This document shows positions 20,797-32,576 of a stretch of 64,000 nt of DNA, in pieces (the stretch's first letter is position 1; every line of letters begins with the position of its first letter). The position numbers and the translations under genes were made by a program. This DNA is from Diphasiastrum complanatum (Eukaryota; Streptophyta; Lycopodiopsida; Lycopodiales; Lycopodiaceae). The notes under the pieces were generated by a model, which saw only the letters and a list, made by a program, of their open reading frames with translations, was not told the origin of the DNA and did not search any database. The stretch covers positions 59,706,077 through 59,770,076 of the forward strand of contig CM055092.1 of NCBI GenBank assembly GCA_029204225.1, written 5' to 3'.

Positions 20797-20901
20797 CTTA
20801 AACTCATAATGAACATGACGAGTCCTGAAAGCTGTTTTCGGGACTTCAGGAATAAACTGAAAGTCACATAAGCATACCTGATGGTCGCTATCCCCGATTA
20901 A

Positions 20902-21551
20902 CTAACAGAGCTCTGAATTGCAGACCATAGGACTGTTGGGAACATCATGCTCCCCTTGCAACTGGATCTCTCTGCCATTACGCTGAAAGCTGAAGGTGTT
21001 CTCCTGATAATTTTTGTGGAGGTAAGGCCCTAAGCTGAAAAGCCAATCTCTCCCGAGAACAAGGTCTGTTCGATCCAGGTGCATTATCCGAAAGTTAATT
21101 TCATCTTGATACCCCTGAATATCAAGATTTAAACTGCTTACCATAGTTCCCAAATTTTCTTGTCTTCACCCTTGGCTAAAGAAACCATGTACCTATGTTG
21201 ACTAGGTACTTCTGAAAGTCTGAGTCTCTTAACTAGGGTGTAGTTGATGAGATTATGGGTTGCCCCATTATCAACCATAACTCTTACTAACTGGTTGCCA
21301 ATTTTACCATGCATACGTACAAGGTCATGTGGCCCAAAGCTGAAGTGTCTCGCTAGCATTGCAGAAGTTAATTGGCAACAGTGTTCATGATCTTCATGAA
21401 ACACTTTTATCTCGGAAGCTGCCGAGTCACTTCGGAAGCTTATAGTCTCAACAAGATGAACTTGTTCTTTATCTTTTTTATCTTGTTTAATGAATGGCCC
21501 CTTGGGACATTCTCTGACTGTGTGACCCTTGCCCATACACAAAAAGCACAA
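20902..21551 (-). pseudogene. B1 zinc knuckle and protease
   Basis: 21551-21138 starts with a CCHC nucleocapsid knuckle (CFLCMGKGHTVREC) followed by the aspartic protease active site VMVDNGATHNLI, where the usual DSG/DTG is DNG. 21153-20902 continues with the flap/end region (LGRDWLFSLGP). The substitution at the catalytic triad and a frameshift near 21150 make it inactive. The protease normally cleaves the gag-pol polyprotein in the particle. Confidence 0.8.
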
Positions 21552-22558
21552 ACGTTCTTGTTTGGCTTTCTCAAAATCTTCTGGTTTTAAGGGCTGTATG
21601 AGTGATGGACGTTTCTGAGGAGCTTCATTCTTAACTTTTCTTCTTTCTTTCTTTATAAAAATTTCTTTTTAAATTGTCTTTCTACGTAGGCTGCTCAGAA
21701 GAGGATTGTTGTTTCGCCTTCTTGCTACCCACTGAATCATCATAGATTTGAGCTTGCTCTAAGGTAGTAGGTGAGTTTCTCTGGACCTCTACTCTGTATT
21801 CATCTCGAAGCCCACGAACAAACCCTCTGACTTTCTGATAGTCATCCATATTTTTTGTCTTTAATATGGCCTCTTGATGCCGCGAGATATATTGTATTAA
21901 GGATTTGTCCATTATTGTTCTCTCCCAAGCTTCCCAGGCTCTATCAACTTCATTTTTAGGTAGAAACTCTCGTAGGAAGGCCTCTTCAAAAGACTTCCAT
22001 GACCGGGGGGTCTGCCCGGTCTCCTGGAGGTTTGACCACCACTTATAGGCTATGGGTCCTAAGGAAAGATTGGCCTCGATTGCTTGCGAATGGTCAGGGG
22101 TCTGTTTAAGAGCATGTATGTTCTTCCATTTGCTGAGGAAGGTATGTAAAATGTCTGCACTTCTATCCTTCTCTTCCCCAATAAAGTAGGATGTTTTAAG
22201 TCTTTAAAGACACTGGGATGAGACCGTATAGGCTCACCCGATACTGATGGAAGTGGTGAAGAGGACGGTTGAGAAGTGGAAGAGAGACTTCCTTTCGCAG
22301 AGCTCAAGATTAAATCTTTAAGCTCGGTGAACGAGTCTTCCACACTGGATTTGAAATTGGCTAAAGCCAGTTTCAATTCATCCACCTCTATTACCAAGTG
22401 GGCTACTCCTTGGTAACCAAATTGTCTACTTCTTCGGCGAATTGTTCCTGTTCTTCCACTTCCATGGGTTCTTTCCCTTTACAAAAAACTGAGGCTTCTA
22501 TTTCCAATTCGTCGATGCCTCTCTCCGGGGGTTGATCAGGTCCCTGAGGAGTGGTCAT
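21552..22558 (-). pseudogene. B1 gag
   Basis: ATG at 22558 (MTTPQGPDQPPERGI...) opens an acidic N-terminus with an ELKLALANFKSSVEDSFTELKDLI helix (about 22397-22300). A damaged middle and the capsid segment MDKSLIQYISRHQEAIL...VRGFVRGLRDEYRVEV (21912-21682) follow, leading into the zinc knuckle. Several frame breaks. B2 preserves the capsid part better (53518-52961). Confidence 0.75.
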
Positions 22559-23346
22559 TTTCGGAACGGAAAAAGATGTACCTTAGATTCTGACTAAAAC
22601 AAGAAGAAAGATTGACTGAAACTGGAAAAAATGAAAGGCAGAGTACTTGGCTCTGTCTCAGGTCTGTACTTCCAACGAAAAAGCAAGAAAACTCCTCAGT
22701 CTTTCTGTGGCTGACAAAACTGGCTCCCCACACTGCATGCAGGATCCACTGCAAGGAGGAACTAATTGAAGGTAGTCTGGAAGATTTAGCTTCGGATTGG
22801 CCAAAAAACCCTGGCTGTTAGGCTGTAAGCTGGTTATTACTAAAAAAAAAACTCGAGTTTTCACCAAAAAGGGTGAAAAAACAGCCTATAATCGGCGATG
22901 AATAGCCTGATGTCCGATAGAAGCGAGCAGGAGCTATAGCTGAAGTAGGTCGCCCTAATCTGAGGATTCTTTGTTCCAAATTTCAGGCCAAACGGACAAA
23001 AACAAAAAAAGTTATGTGCCTTCAACTGCAACAGCCCTAAAAAACGTCCAAAAACTGGTTTTTTGCGATATCTCCACAACCACAGCTCCAAATCAGGTGA
23101 AATCAAGTTGGCCGAGGGCGTCCTAATGCTGTCCACCTACTGCCAAAATCTCATAATGATCTGACACTTGTAAGAGAAGTTATGATCAACTGAAGTGCTG
23201 ATTTTTTCCCTAACACTAGAGGTTCTACAACACCTTAAGAAGCTGTCTCCACCTTTTCCCCCACCAAAATCCTCAAGAAACAAGCAAAAATTGAAGATTT
23301 CTTCACTTTCTCTCTCTAGAACGAGCTATTCTCTCTCTAGAACGAG

Positions 23347-23358
23347 GCTCTGATACCA
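23347..23358 (-). other. B1 primer binding site (initiator tRNA-Met)
   Basis: Minus strand TGGTATCAGAGC one base after the LTR end (...CTAACA then C), complementary to the initiator tRNA-Met 3' end. Confidence 0.9.
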
Positions 23359-23359
23359 G

Positions 23360-23695
23360 TGTTAGAGATCTAAACACCACAGTAGGGCAAACCACTAACT
23401 GATCCACCCAACCTTGCCTACTCCCTGATATGGAGTAAGCCCCTCCTAGCACAGTGTGAGAACTAGTAGCATGCATACTGCCAAGTGTCGGCCACTTGGC
23501 ACTGACGTGGCCAACTGCACGTCGGGACCTAACGTGGGGCCCTATCCTACTGACAGGGTCCCTATGTTGTAGGCCTGCCATGGCCATGGACCATGTCGGG
23601 GCACACTACTCACACTGTCTTGTCCTGTTGGACGTGTACGCTGAACACGCCCCTAACTGTGGTATCTGACCCCCTAGGGTTCGGCACTGGTTACA
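23360..23695 (-). repeat. B1 5' LTR, outer edge truncated
   Basis: Matches the 3' LTR with scattered substitutions and small indels (for example a lost ACTC-type segment near 23655), but stops at GGTTACA. The last 10 or so bp before the expected TGTTACGAGCC start are replaced by gypsy fragment C. LTR divergence is clearly higher than for A1, so B1 is older. Confidence 0.85.
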
Positions 23696-24960
23696 TGATT
23701 GGCCCTACAAAATTCATACCCCACTTCTCAAATCGTGCCAAGGGTAAGGTTGGTGTAAGTGGCCAATTACTGGAAGAAGTTGGTTTTACCATTCTTTGAC
23801 AAAAATCCCAATTTCTTATGAAAGCATTGACTTCATACATGGTAGGCCACCAATATTTGGTATTCAATATCTTTTTTACAGTATTCTTCCTTTCAAAACG
23901 ACCACATGCATCCTCATGCAATGACTTGATGACTATAGAAATTTCATTTTTCTCTACACATCATTTTAATTCCTCATCAAGCCTCAATTGTGTACAATAA
24001 ATTTTTATAATCATGTAAGGAGCAACTTTATATTAAAAAATGTTCTTCTCTTTCTTAGTCATACCACTTGGAAAATTTTGAGTATGTAAATAATTAATGA
24101 TATCAATGCACCAGGATCCTTGTAACAAATAGTTGCATGACATCTTCATCCAGCAGCAAATCAATTGATTGGTTTCAGCCTAGATAAATAATCAACATGA
24201 ATATGATGTTTGCCTAGACGAGTCTCAATAGTGAAATCAAATTCTTGAAGTAGAAGAATCCACTGAGCAAGTCTGCTTGATAGATCCAGTTTATTCACCA
24301 AATACTTAAATGAATAACGATCGGATTAAAAGTAAGTACGTATCCAAGTAGATAATGTCAAAAGTTTATGATTGAATAAATCATGCTAGAGCTGAACGAT
24401 TCTTTTCTGATGAAGAAAGTTGCCTTCTTGCAAGATATATCAGATAATCTTTCTTTGCATCATCCTTCTAGCTTAAAATAGGTTTAGTTGCAAATGAAGA
24501 GGTGTTGACCTATACATGGAAATTTTTGGTCCAATCTGGAGATCTTAGTAAACATGTTGAACAAAGCTTGCATTTTAGAAGTTCAAGTGCTTCTTGACAT
24601 TCATCGAGACATTTACATTCAACACCTTTTTCAATAGTTTTGTTAGTTCGACATGAAGCTGTTGTAGCATAGTCCGATAATAGTATCCCACATGACCAAG
24701 AAAACCTCTTCGTTCTCTTGGGTGTTTGGGTATTTCTACAGCAAGTATAGTTTTGGCCTTGTCTTGGTCAACTTTGATTCCTCTTTTTGAAATACGACGC
24801 CCCAATGGAATTCCTTCTAACATACTGAAAAAACTTTTCTCAAAGTGTAAAGAGATAGATGTTTCTCTACATCTCTGACGAGTCTATCTCAATCCCTCAG
24901 GATGCTCTCTAATATTGTTGAATACGCAAAAGTCGTCAAAATACATAATTGATTATATTG
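23696..24960 (-). mobile_element. Gypsy fragment C: partial RT/RNase H and integrase zinc region
   Basis: Third Ty3/gypsy family, minus strand, no LTRs. 24823-24575 resembles the RT connection (LGRRISKRGIKVDQDKA, RGFLGHVGYYYR). 24480-24170 is decayed RNase H-like sequence. 23921-23691 is the integrase H2C2 zinc region (HEDACGRF...KILNTKYWWPTM...RNWDFCQRM) and start of the core (WGMNFVGPI). Many stops. It abuts the broken edge of the B1 LTR, so B1 and C were joined by deletion or B1 inserted and lost its edge. The relationship to named clades is not resolved. Confidence 0.7.
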
Positions 24961-24984
24961 CTATAGTAACTGTCTAAATGCTAC

Positions 24985-25405
24985 CAAGATGTCCGACAGA
25001 AAAAGGATATGATACTCGTGGTAGCAACTGCTAGTGATGATGATGACGATGATGATAACAGTGGGGTACTATTGTATTGTCGCTAATCACGGTGCCGATC
25101 TCAAATGGAAATGTCTATCATGAATTTCGGCACTACCTCTGCCTAAAAATCTGCTCTCGGTCGTCTCATGGTCAAGAAAGATGTGATACGAAGCTGAGAG
25201 TTCCTCTAAGTGCGTCTATCATCCTAGCATAGATCTCTCCGAAGCATGAACATTCACGTCACGGTGTTCCCGAGAAAGGCAATGATGTCTCCCTCTGATC
25301 TCATTATATAGGGCATCTGAAAATGAAATGCTCCTTAGTCTATGCCTCACATAGGGTGGACAACAAACAAATCCTCTCCTCTTAGGGTGCCATGAAGCCT
25401 CACCT
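24985..25405 (-). mobile_element. LINE fragment f (ORF2 C-terminus)
   Basis: Decayed minus-strand LINE piece with the YNEIRGRHHCLSRE zinc-knuckle remnant (about 25330-25260) and an Asp-run tail (around 25060-25030, GAT repeats). It ends at 25405, where the TC tail of copy g starts, repeating the tail-against-ORF2 junction seen at 16361. Confidence 0.65.
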
Positions 25406-25432
25406 TGAGAGAGAGAGATAGAGAAAGAAAGA
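25406..25432 (-). repeat. GA/GAAA tract: 3' tail of LINE copy g
   Basis: Short GA run, GATA variant and GAAAGAAA next to GATCTTTATTAATG. Shorter than the other tails. Confidence 0.65.
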
Positions 25433-25665
25433 TCTTTATTAATGTCCTTTAGATACCGTAAGGTACATAGGACTAAGAAAAGGTACATGCCAAGTGTGTA
25501 CAATAGGAGCATAAAGCTCAATTACATACAAATAACAACAACTGCAAAAATAATTGTATATAAACTGCTTGTAAGATGGTTGGCCCACCAGTCAAGGTCC
25601 ATCAGCATGGTGTAGTGGATGTCCATCAACCTGAAAGAAATGATGTATGGTATGTTGTGAGGGTA

Positions 25666-28600
25666 TCATTGAATGTGCCGCGGACCTCTGCCGCCTGGTG
25701 GGCTGTCAAGGTCGTCTCTGCTGCCGTGACACTCTAGACTATGACCCCTAGGACCTAGCTGTCTCTCTGGGCATCGACACTGTCTCTGTTGCCTATGTCT
25801 GGAAGCATCTGGAATCTCAGCCTCTCCATCAAAATCACTAATCAGAGGTAGCTCAAATCTCAGTCTCCGACGAGATAAGCACTCACTAATGCTCAACTAT
25901 ACCAAGGAAGGTGTATCCGTATCCAGACTCCTCATCCTCAGGTCTGACATCTCTCGGATCATCAGTGCGACACATCTGAGGTCCTCATATGAGATCAAGG
26001 TAGAGAGTGTGGCTGGGTGCTCCCTGAATAAACAGTAGTATCTCCCTCGTAAGCTGGGCATCTGAAAAGAAAATGCGACTCGTGCTCGGTCTCATGAATA
26101 TCACACATACGACAAAACCGGGCCTCTCGTGGGGTGTTATTGTATTTGCTAGTCTCAATGGCCAACTGATGTGAGGAAACCCGAAACTGACCCATCACTG
26201 TCCGTAGTTTGTGTGAAATACTCTCCAACAGATAGCCAGGTACTATGGGGAATCCAACTGGGTCAAGAGATAGATGTGTGCAATAGAACTCGCTCTTGGT
26301 CCCCAGTGGACCCTGCCATGTGCTCTGAAGATATGACCTGTAGAGGTGGCCCCGGATATACTGATGAGTGCCCACATGTAGGTCAATAATCTGAATACCC
26401 ATTGTGGAGAGAAGACGACGAGCCTGGGAGTACCATGAGAAGGAGTGTCCCTGTGAGTGTAAATGTCGATGAGGATAGAGCCGTTGTAGCATAGTGTGTG
26501 TTCCCAATCTGGAATTCCTCCAGCCGCTGTATGAATGTGATATTGTGGAATAGGGCCTCAATCTAGATGGGGGGACGACAAACTCTGCCAATATAATCTG
26601 GTGTGGCACAGAGGGCTTAGCCCGTATCATCCAAGAGAGCATATGAATCTGGAGACGTGAGATGTGTGCCCAATCAGTGATTGTCAAACCAGTACTCTAG
26701 GTCTCGACTGTGTACATAGTCGAGGGGACAACCATATGTCAAAGTGTGGGCACTTCCTAGTCGCATCCTTGATGTGTGAGCACACAGTCTCTCCAGATCT
26801 ACCAACGAGGCATAACCCTTCCGTACCCGGGAAATAGCTGCCTGTCTCATGCTGAAAGTGGGACCCAAGAATACCATGCCTAAATATGTGTAAGAATCAA
26901 CAACCTCAAGTGGCTGACCATCCCATAAAAGTTCATGCCGCATCATGAAGGACCTGGAGGTGTTGAACACCATAACCTTGGTCTTAGCCACATTCACCGA
27001 CAAACCCCACCGTGTATAGAAGGAAAGAAGCGCATCAAGGTGTTGTTGTAGGCCCGCCCTCGTCCTTGAAAGTAAAACTACATCATCAGCATACAGTAGG
27101 ATAGCAATAATGAGATCACTCGGCCAGTGTACATCCCTCCCTCCATCACTCCGTATAACTTGCTCCAACTCATCTATGTAGAGACCAAAGAGTGTAGCGA
27201 AAGTGGGCAACCATGCTTGACCCCAATAGTACTATCCACCTCTGGTGATATATAACTCCCAAGACTTGGATTCGGCCAATAACTCGCCTGTATAATGCTA
27301 TTACTGCCCGTATAGTATCCTCCTGGAAGCCTCGGTCACAAAGCCTCCGTATCAATAGATGCCTGGGCACGGAATCAAAGGCCTTGCGGAAATCCACAAA
27401 GCAACAATATAAACGCTCTCTCCTGGCCTTAGCCTCCTCAATGTGAAGATATGATCTGATGTGGTATATATCTTGGTCTGAAACCGGCCTGGCCAATGCC
27501 ATGGAGTGATCTGGAATCCATCTCTGCATTGTGTCTGACTGTAGAATAGAATCATAGATTTTGGCAAAGAGGTGGCTGATCATAATGGTGCGATAATTGT
27601 CAACTTTCATAGGATCACCGCCTTTGTGGATAGGGTGGTGGACCATGGAGAAGGGAAACCAGAAGTAACAGCTCGATTGAATAAGATGGAGAGGAAGGGT
27701 GAGAGGATGTCAGGAGCATACTTTAGAAGTTCAACCTCTAGTTGGTCAATATCTTTGGCTTTATGTGAGTGGAGTCATGTGATGGCCTCTTCTACAAGGT
27801 CGGTAGTGAATATGTTGAAAGTATGCGTGGATTGAGGAGTGGGAAGACAGGGTGCGTCCGAGACTGTGTACAATGATTTGGCATATGTTACCCAAGCACT
27901 GAGGTCTGTGATCCGTGGTGGAGGTGATCGTGGGAGGCACTTCTTCCAAAAAGAACCCTAGGAAGAACTAAAGAGGAGATCCATCATCTTCTTGCTTTGG
28001 CCAATCTCATACGCAATTTTCTTTCTACGGGTAGTTCTACGGTAGACACGGGATATGACCTTGACCATACGGGAAAGATGGGATTGAGCATATATTAGAT
28101 TCTGATGGAGGTAGGTGCATTCTTGATCATACCAGGGGTTATAAGGTCAATGGCACTGATGCTTGGGCCATAGGGCTGGGAAAGCGATGGAAGCTGCAGT
28201 ATGGATGGTCTGCACAAGAAAGAGAGATTGTTCCTCTAAAGTATGCTCATGAGGGAAACGGGTAAGGAGATCGGAGAGGGCTCTCTGTATAGGGGGGTGT
28301 TATGTGGGGTGTAGCAATATGCAGGCTTCACAATGGGGATTGAAGGGCGAGTCTGTGTAGTGGGGAGATAGTGGTGCGGTGAACAGAGAGGGATGAAATG
28401 GAGGGAAGGAGGGACTGTGATTCCATGAAATAGTCAACGACACTGTGTCTTCCACTATGTGGAAAGCAAGTGTAGTCACCTAAACCCGGTAGCTAAAGTA
28501 TGCCATTAAAAATGGCCAATCCATGAGCCTCGCCCAACTGAAGCAGTTGCTCCCCATATGATGTAACTGGACCCTCTGCATCTGTCGATCGTTGTCTAAG

Positions 28601-29165
28601 ACCAAGATCATCCCAGTCCAGTGCATGTATCCATTGTGGATCATCTGCTGCTCTACGAAACTCCACTTGCCTAGATCCAGTCCTGGCATTGAAGTCCCCG
28701 GCTAAAAGAATATACCCTCGCTCCTCATATCTAATAATGTCCAATGAAATATCCATGAAAGGTGACGCCTCGTCTGAGGTGAAAGCTGATGTCTATGGCG
28801 GGAAATAACAAATGGCCATAAATATGTCGCGGTCTAGCTCCATCAACCTGTGGTCCAATCTGATCCACATATATATAACGAGCACGCTCATCGGTGTACA
28901 ATAGCTCGTCGACCCAAGGCTGAAGGGAGTCTCGAAATAAGCAGGCCACCCCACCTGAACCGTGACTTGTCAGTGCTCTCATCATCATCCGACATGCAGA
29001 AAGCCAGCAAAACCCCTCAAGAGCTGGAAGTCCCCTCTCGGGACTCTAGTGTGTCTTTGTGAATAATAGGTTGTCCCCGCTAGCACAAAAATCCCTGAAA
29101 TCTCCTGCTGTAGCTGAAGAATAAATACCATTGCAGTTCCATAAACTCAACCGTAATGCTTATGC
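25666..29165 (-). pseudogene. LINE copy g ORF2: endonuclease, RT, zinc region
   Basis: Endonuclease: starts at LWNCNGI (about 29141), then GGVACLFRDSLQPWVDELLY and GYILLAGDFNARTGSRQ (about 28715; Asp and Asn of the AP-endonuclease motif). RT: IHKGGDPMKVDNYRTIMISHLFAK (27640-27570), CCFVDFRKAFDSVPRHLL (motif A, about 27400), LFGLYIDELE and LLYADDVVLL (about 27090), VNVAKTKVMVFN, TYLGM. Post-RT SVPHQIILAEFVVPP (about 26620), then SSHQLAIETSKY and the C-x2-C...H...C knuckle (about 26110). Frameshifts lie at about 27190, 26680 and elsewhere. No ATG occurs in frame near the endonuclease start. Confidence 0.85.
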
Positions 29166-29166
29166 G

Positions 29167-29201
29167 AGGGCCCCCGGACCGCTCCTTAGTCCGGGGGCCC
29201 T
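29167..29201 (-). other. Perfect 13-bp hairpin between LINE g ORF1 and ORF2
   Basis: Arms AGGGCCCCCGGAC (29167-29179) and GTCCGGGGGCCCT (29189-29201) are exact inverse complements with a 9-nt loop. On the element RNA it begins 5 nt after the ORF1 TAG. A weaker GC-rich hairpin occupies the same place in copy i (54736-54769). See findings for the possible translational role. Confidence 0.85.
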
Positions 29202-29206
29202 ACTCT

Positions 29207-30388
29207 CTATTTCTCAGATTTCTTGAGATCAAAGTACTGAACCTTACCATTCTAGTATACCACCCTCTTGCCCAAAGCTCTGGCCTCACTAAAAGCCTTC
29301 TTTCGTTCCGCAACCTGCATTGAGGTGAGGTCATCATCCATGAATATGAGGGTTCCTCTCAACTTAGCTCGTAATTTGAGGGCTGCTTGCTGCTCTTCCA
29401 AATTTGTGAATCGGATGATGAGTGTAGAGGGATCCCTCTTGGTTCTCCATGCTCTTTCCAATCCATTTGAGTGGCGGGGCAGCGTACTTGAGAGAAAGTT
29501 GGTTGCTTCGGTCATTGGAACCTTAGTGTCATCAATCCCCCGAACCCGGATATTCATGGATTTATATTCCCACATCTTTTCCTCGGATATTGTAGCTGAG
29601 ATGACACAATTGAACGTAGTTGTACCTTCTCTATTGTCGTCCTTGAAAAGAGAAGCCCATGTTTTGGTCTCAACCTTGTGTTGCTCAATCTTTTCCTCCA
29701 ATTCTTGGATCTTTGTTTTTGTATAGTTGGCTGGTTCTCTCTGCTTGCTCATTGCCTCCTCCAATGAGGTAATCCAGGCTCTCAAAGCCTCCTTTTCGAT
29801 GGACATAGCTTGAATGGTAGCCTGCATTTATCCCATTTCTTTCCGTAGGTAGCTTGACTCCTGTGTAAACTGTTCAATGTAGGATCGTAAGGCATCTACC
29901 TCTGCTTTCAGGTATCCCTCAAATGCCCTTCTTGGTGTGTAGAAATCATCAACCGGAGCATTCAAGGAGGACCTTACTGCAAGGACAGAATTGGCAGCTG
30001 ACTGTATTTCTGCCTGCGATGGATCAACAGCATTGGAGGATGCCTCGAAGAAGGTATCCGTAGGCCCTGTCAGAGATGGAGCACCAGCATTGGTTACTGT
30101 CTCAGGTCCTGTAGAAGATAGAGCAGCAAAAATGGAGTCTTTCATAGCACCGATGAAGGAAAAAGAGTGATTTGTCAACGATGGAGCAGCGCTGGGTGCG
30201 CTGGAGCTACTGCACATATCCGCACTGGGAGCAGGTTCGTTGGAGCTACTGCACACATCAGAACTGGGAGCAGGGATGGAGACATCAACCTTCTTGGGCG
30301 CACTGGAGCTACTATTTGCATCGCTGGAGCAAGACCGAGATTGGGGAGCGGGGGGAGTTCCCCCCCCCCCATGCTTGCGTGGAGGCAT
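29207..30388 (-). pseudogene. LINE copy g ORF1 (RNA-binding protein), two internal stops
   Basis: ATG at 30388 (MPPRKHGGGG). Residues 1-160: Ser/Pro/Ala-rich, low complexity, with repeated SSSSAP-type units. About 165-250: coiled coil (YLKAEVDALRSYIEQF..., EKEALRAWITSLEEAM..., IQELEEKIEQHKVE). Then WASLF and an RRM-like domain (KSMNIRVRGIDDTKVP... STLIIRFTNLEEQQAALKLRAKLRGTL) and a C-terminal helix (AERKKAFSEARALGKR). In-frame stops TAA 29828-29830 and TAG 29252-29254 interrupt it; the frame otherwise runs to the amber stop at 29209-29207. Probably about 390 residues when intact. Confidence 0.8.
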
Positions 30389-30688
30389 AGGTGGAGTTGC
30401 GCCCTGCCAGATGGAACTGCGCCCTGCCAGATGGAGCTATGCCCAGAAAAAGATGGCCTCTCCTTCTCTGACACTCAACACACTCCTGTTAAGAACTGTC
30501 TCTGGCACCCCTCTCAATAAGCACTGTGGATGCAGGTCTGTCTCAGGTTTTCATCAATATCTAAGTGACTTGCTAGCTATGCTCGTTGTTATGTCAACCA
30601 CAATATTGATTACAAATGCCCCTTTCTCTTTCATCACCCATCAAGATTAGAAATAAGAATTTCTAGCATACTCTCAGCTGGGGTAGAT

Positions 30689-30902
30689 GTTCTAACCCAG
30701 CATTGTCAACCTTATGCTCTGTTGATATATGTATGGAGTTTGTTTGTTTGCTATATGGATCAACAACGAGCTTGCCTGCCACACGGCTCTCTCTCATTGT
30801 TGGTAGCCCGATTTTAATTCTGTCTTCAGCGTTCTAACCCACCATTGTCAACCTTATGCTCTGTTGATGTATGTATGGAGTCTGTTTGTTTGCTATATGG
30901 AT

Positions 30903-30956
<54 letters not shown>
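30689..30956. repeat. 75-bp direct repeat pair followed by GA tract
   Basis: GTTCTAACCCA...GGATCAA occurs at 30689-30763 and 30831-30905 with three mismatches, separated by 67 bp. The second copy runs straight into a GA tract (30905-30956). No LINE 3' signature follows this GA tract, unlike the others. Confidence 0.85.
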
Positions 30957-30959
<3 letters not shown>

Positions 30960-31377
30960 TGCTTCTTTTTTCAAGTCATGGAAGTTCAAAATGGAGTTTC
31001 ACCTTTGTGACGAACAATTTTGACAAGTTATCTTGAAGTTTTCTTTATTGAAGTTGAGGTGTAATGAAGTGCAATAGCCTCTAACAATGAAGTTTGGCTT
31101 CAAGCCCCTCAGAGAAACTCCTGCTCTTCAGACCAGCCTTCAATCTTTCAATCAAAACAGATCCAGCCCTTATTTGAAGTCTTATGCCTTATTTTTAATG
31201 CCATTGTTTTTTTCTTCTTTTAAGACCCAAGCCATTGTTGCATGTGGCCAACATGATGAGCAGCTCCACAGATTCCAACAGGCTAATTTGTGGTGTTTTT
31301 GTGTCATTTCTTAGCCATCATGTCAAAATTAACATTCCTATGATGTTCCAAAGGTGTTGTAGCTGGTGATGAAGTTA

Positions 31378-31450
31378 GTTATTTATTGGTACCAAAATGT
31401 GATACATAAGACAAATGACAATATCTTAAGTGTGTATGAATTGTAAGAGT
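31378..31450 (-). mobile_element. Decayed LINE 3'-end fragment
   Basis: TTATTTATTGGTACCAAAATGTGATACATAAGAC matches in order the family 3' end (ATTAAT..GGTACC....GTAC ATAAGAC), but the hairpin's second arm is degraded and no TC tail is present. Short and degenerate, hence the modest confidence. Confidence 0.45.
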
Positions 31451-32576
31451 TTAAGAATGAATGTGTTATGATTTATGTTAACCTATTGCTAACTACTAAA
31501 GCAACATCGTATCAGAATATAAATCCAAATGTTCTCATGCTCCATAGAAGGGTGTTCAAGGGACATCAAATATACAACAATTGATCAAGGTTTGACCTAG
31601 TCTCAACACAGTCGACAGTCGACTAATGTCGCATATACATGAAGAAGCATATGCTCTGTGCGAGCTATTCAAGAGCTACATCATATTCATGGCCTGAAAA
31701 CTGGACGTTCATCTGTGCATCTTTGACAAGGTGGGCAAAGCAACTGCCGTAAATCCTAATCTCTACCTGACTCCATCCTATGCCGAATTCGTCTACATGT
31801 CAAAAAATCAGATTTAAAGTGAGTCTGTAATTAGCAACTCAACGTGTTGATGCTGTAATAGATGCTGATAGTGCTCGTATAGCTCAAGGCAAAGGGCAAC
31901 AAAGAATGATCCATGTCAATTGCTGATCGTGAAAGGAGTACTACTACCTCATGCCTCAATTTTCTTTTTTTTTTGGGGGGGGAGGCACGATTCATTATCA
32001 TCCATAGGAGACCAACAACCTAATAAAAGCAACACAAAGAAATCTAAACTAGATATGTCACAGCATTCAACTTTCACAAAACTATATCCAAAAACATTTA
32101 AATAGCAAGATCATTTCTGATTTGGTATTTGATTCAAGAAAGGTTCAAGGTATCCGTGAATAAAAATACTGAATTGTTTAAGTTTGTTTGTATCCTAACG
32201 AGAAAGAAACCTGAAGGGGCTATCTCAAGAACACAAAGACATCCTCATGATGCTAGCTTTTTTATTGGCCAAGTACCAGTTAGAAATCTTGGGTTTGAAA
32301 GATGCCTTCAGACTGTTTGCATCATCTTTGTTGAGCAAGAATAGCATCTTTCTTTTAAAGAATGGCTCCCTCTTTGAAAATTGAACGTTGCTTGCTGGAA
32401 AAATCTTGCTTGACTCACACCTTATGGCGACTTACCTAGCTAATTTTCCAGTTTCGATAGCCACAATCCAGGACTCCAACTGGAAAAACCCTTACCTTAG
32501 CTAATTTGCTGCTACTCTAAGCTTCCTTATGTAGGACTATGCCTGAGATTATTAAATTGCTTGAAAGAGAGGAGAA

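Larger units (their letters stand above)
18055..23695 (-). mobile_element. Chromovirus B1 (Ty3/gypsy), nearly complete, deleted inside
   Basis: Minus-strand element of about 5.64 kb: 5' LTR 23360-23695 (its outermost 10 or so bp missing), PBS, gag, protease, RT, RNase H, integrase, chromodomain, PPT, 3' LTR 18055-18405. LTR ends are TGTTA...TAACA. Compared with B2 it has lost about 480 bp of the N-terminal RT and about 80 bp of integrase. No TSD is visible because the 5' LTR ends abruptly against gypsy fragment C. It is a different family from A: gag and LTR are unrelated, but it also carries a chromodomain. Confidence 0.9.
25406..30480 (-). mobile_element. LINE copy g, near full length (L1-type)
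   Basis: The most complete LINE here, about 5.1 kb, minus strand. 5' UTR (about 30480-30389) with a tandem 20-bp repeat, ORF1 (30388-29207), an intergenic hairpin (29201-29167), ORF2 with endonuclease, RT and C-terminal zinc region (about 29165-25900), 3' UTR, hairpin TACC-GTAA-GGTA (25454-25465), TTTC/TC tail (25432-25406). It gives the reference order for the other copies. Coding frames are interrupted by several stops and shifts. It lies in the long intron of the enolase gene if that gene continues to lower coordinates. Confidence 0.85.
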
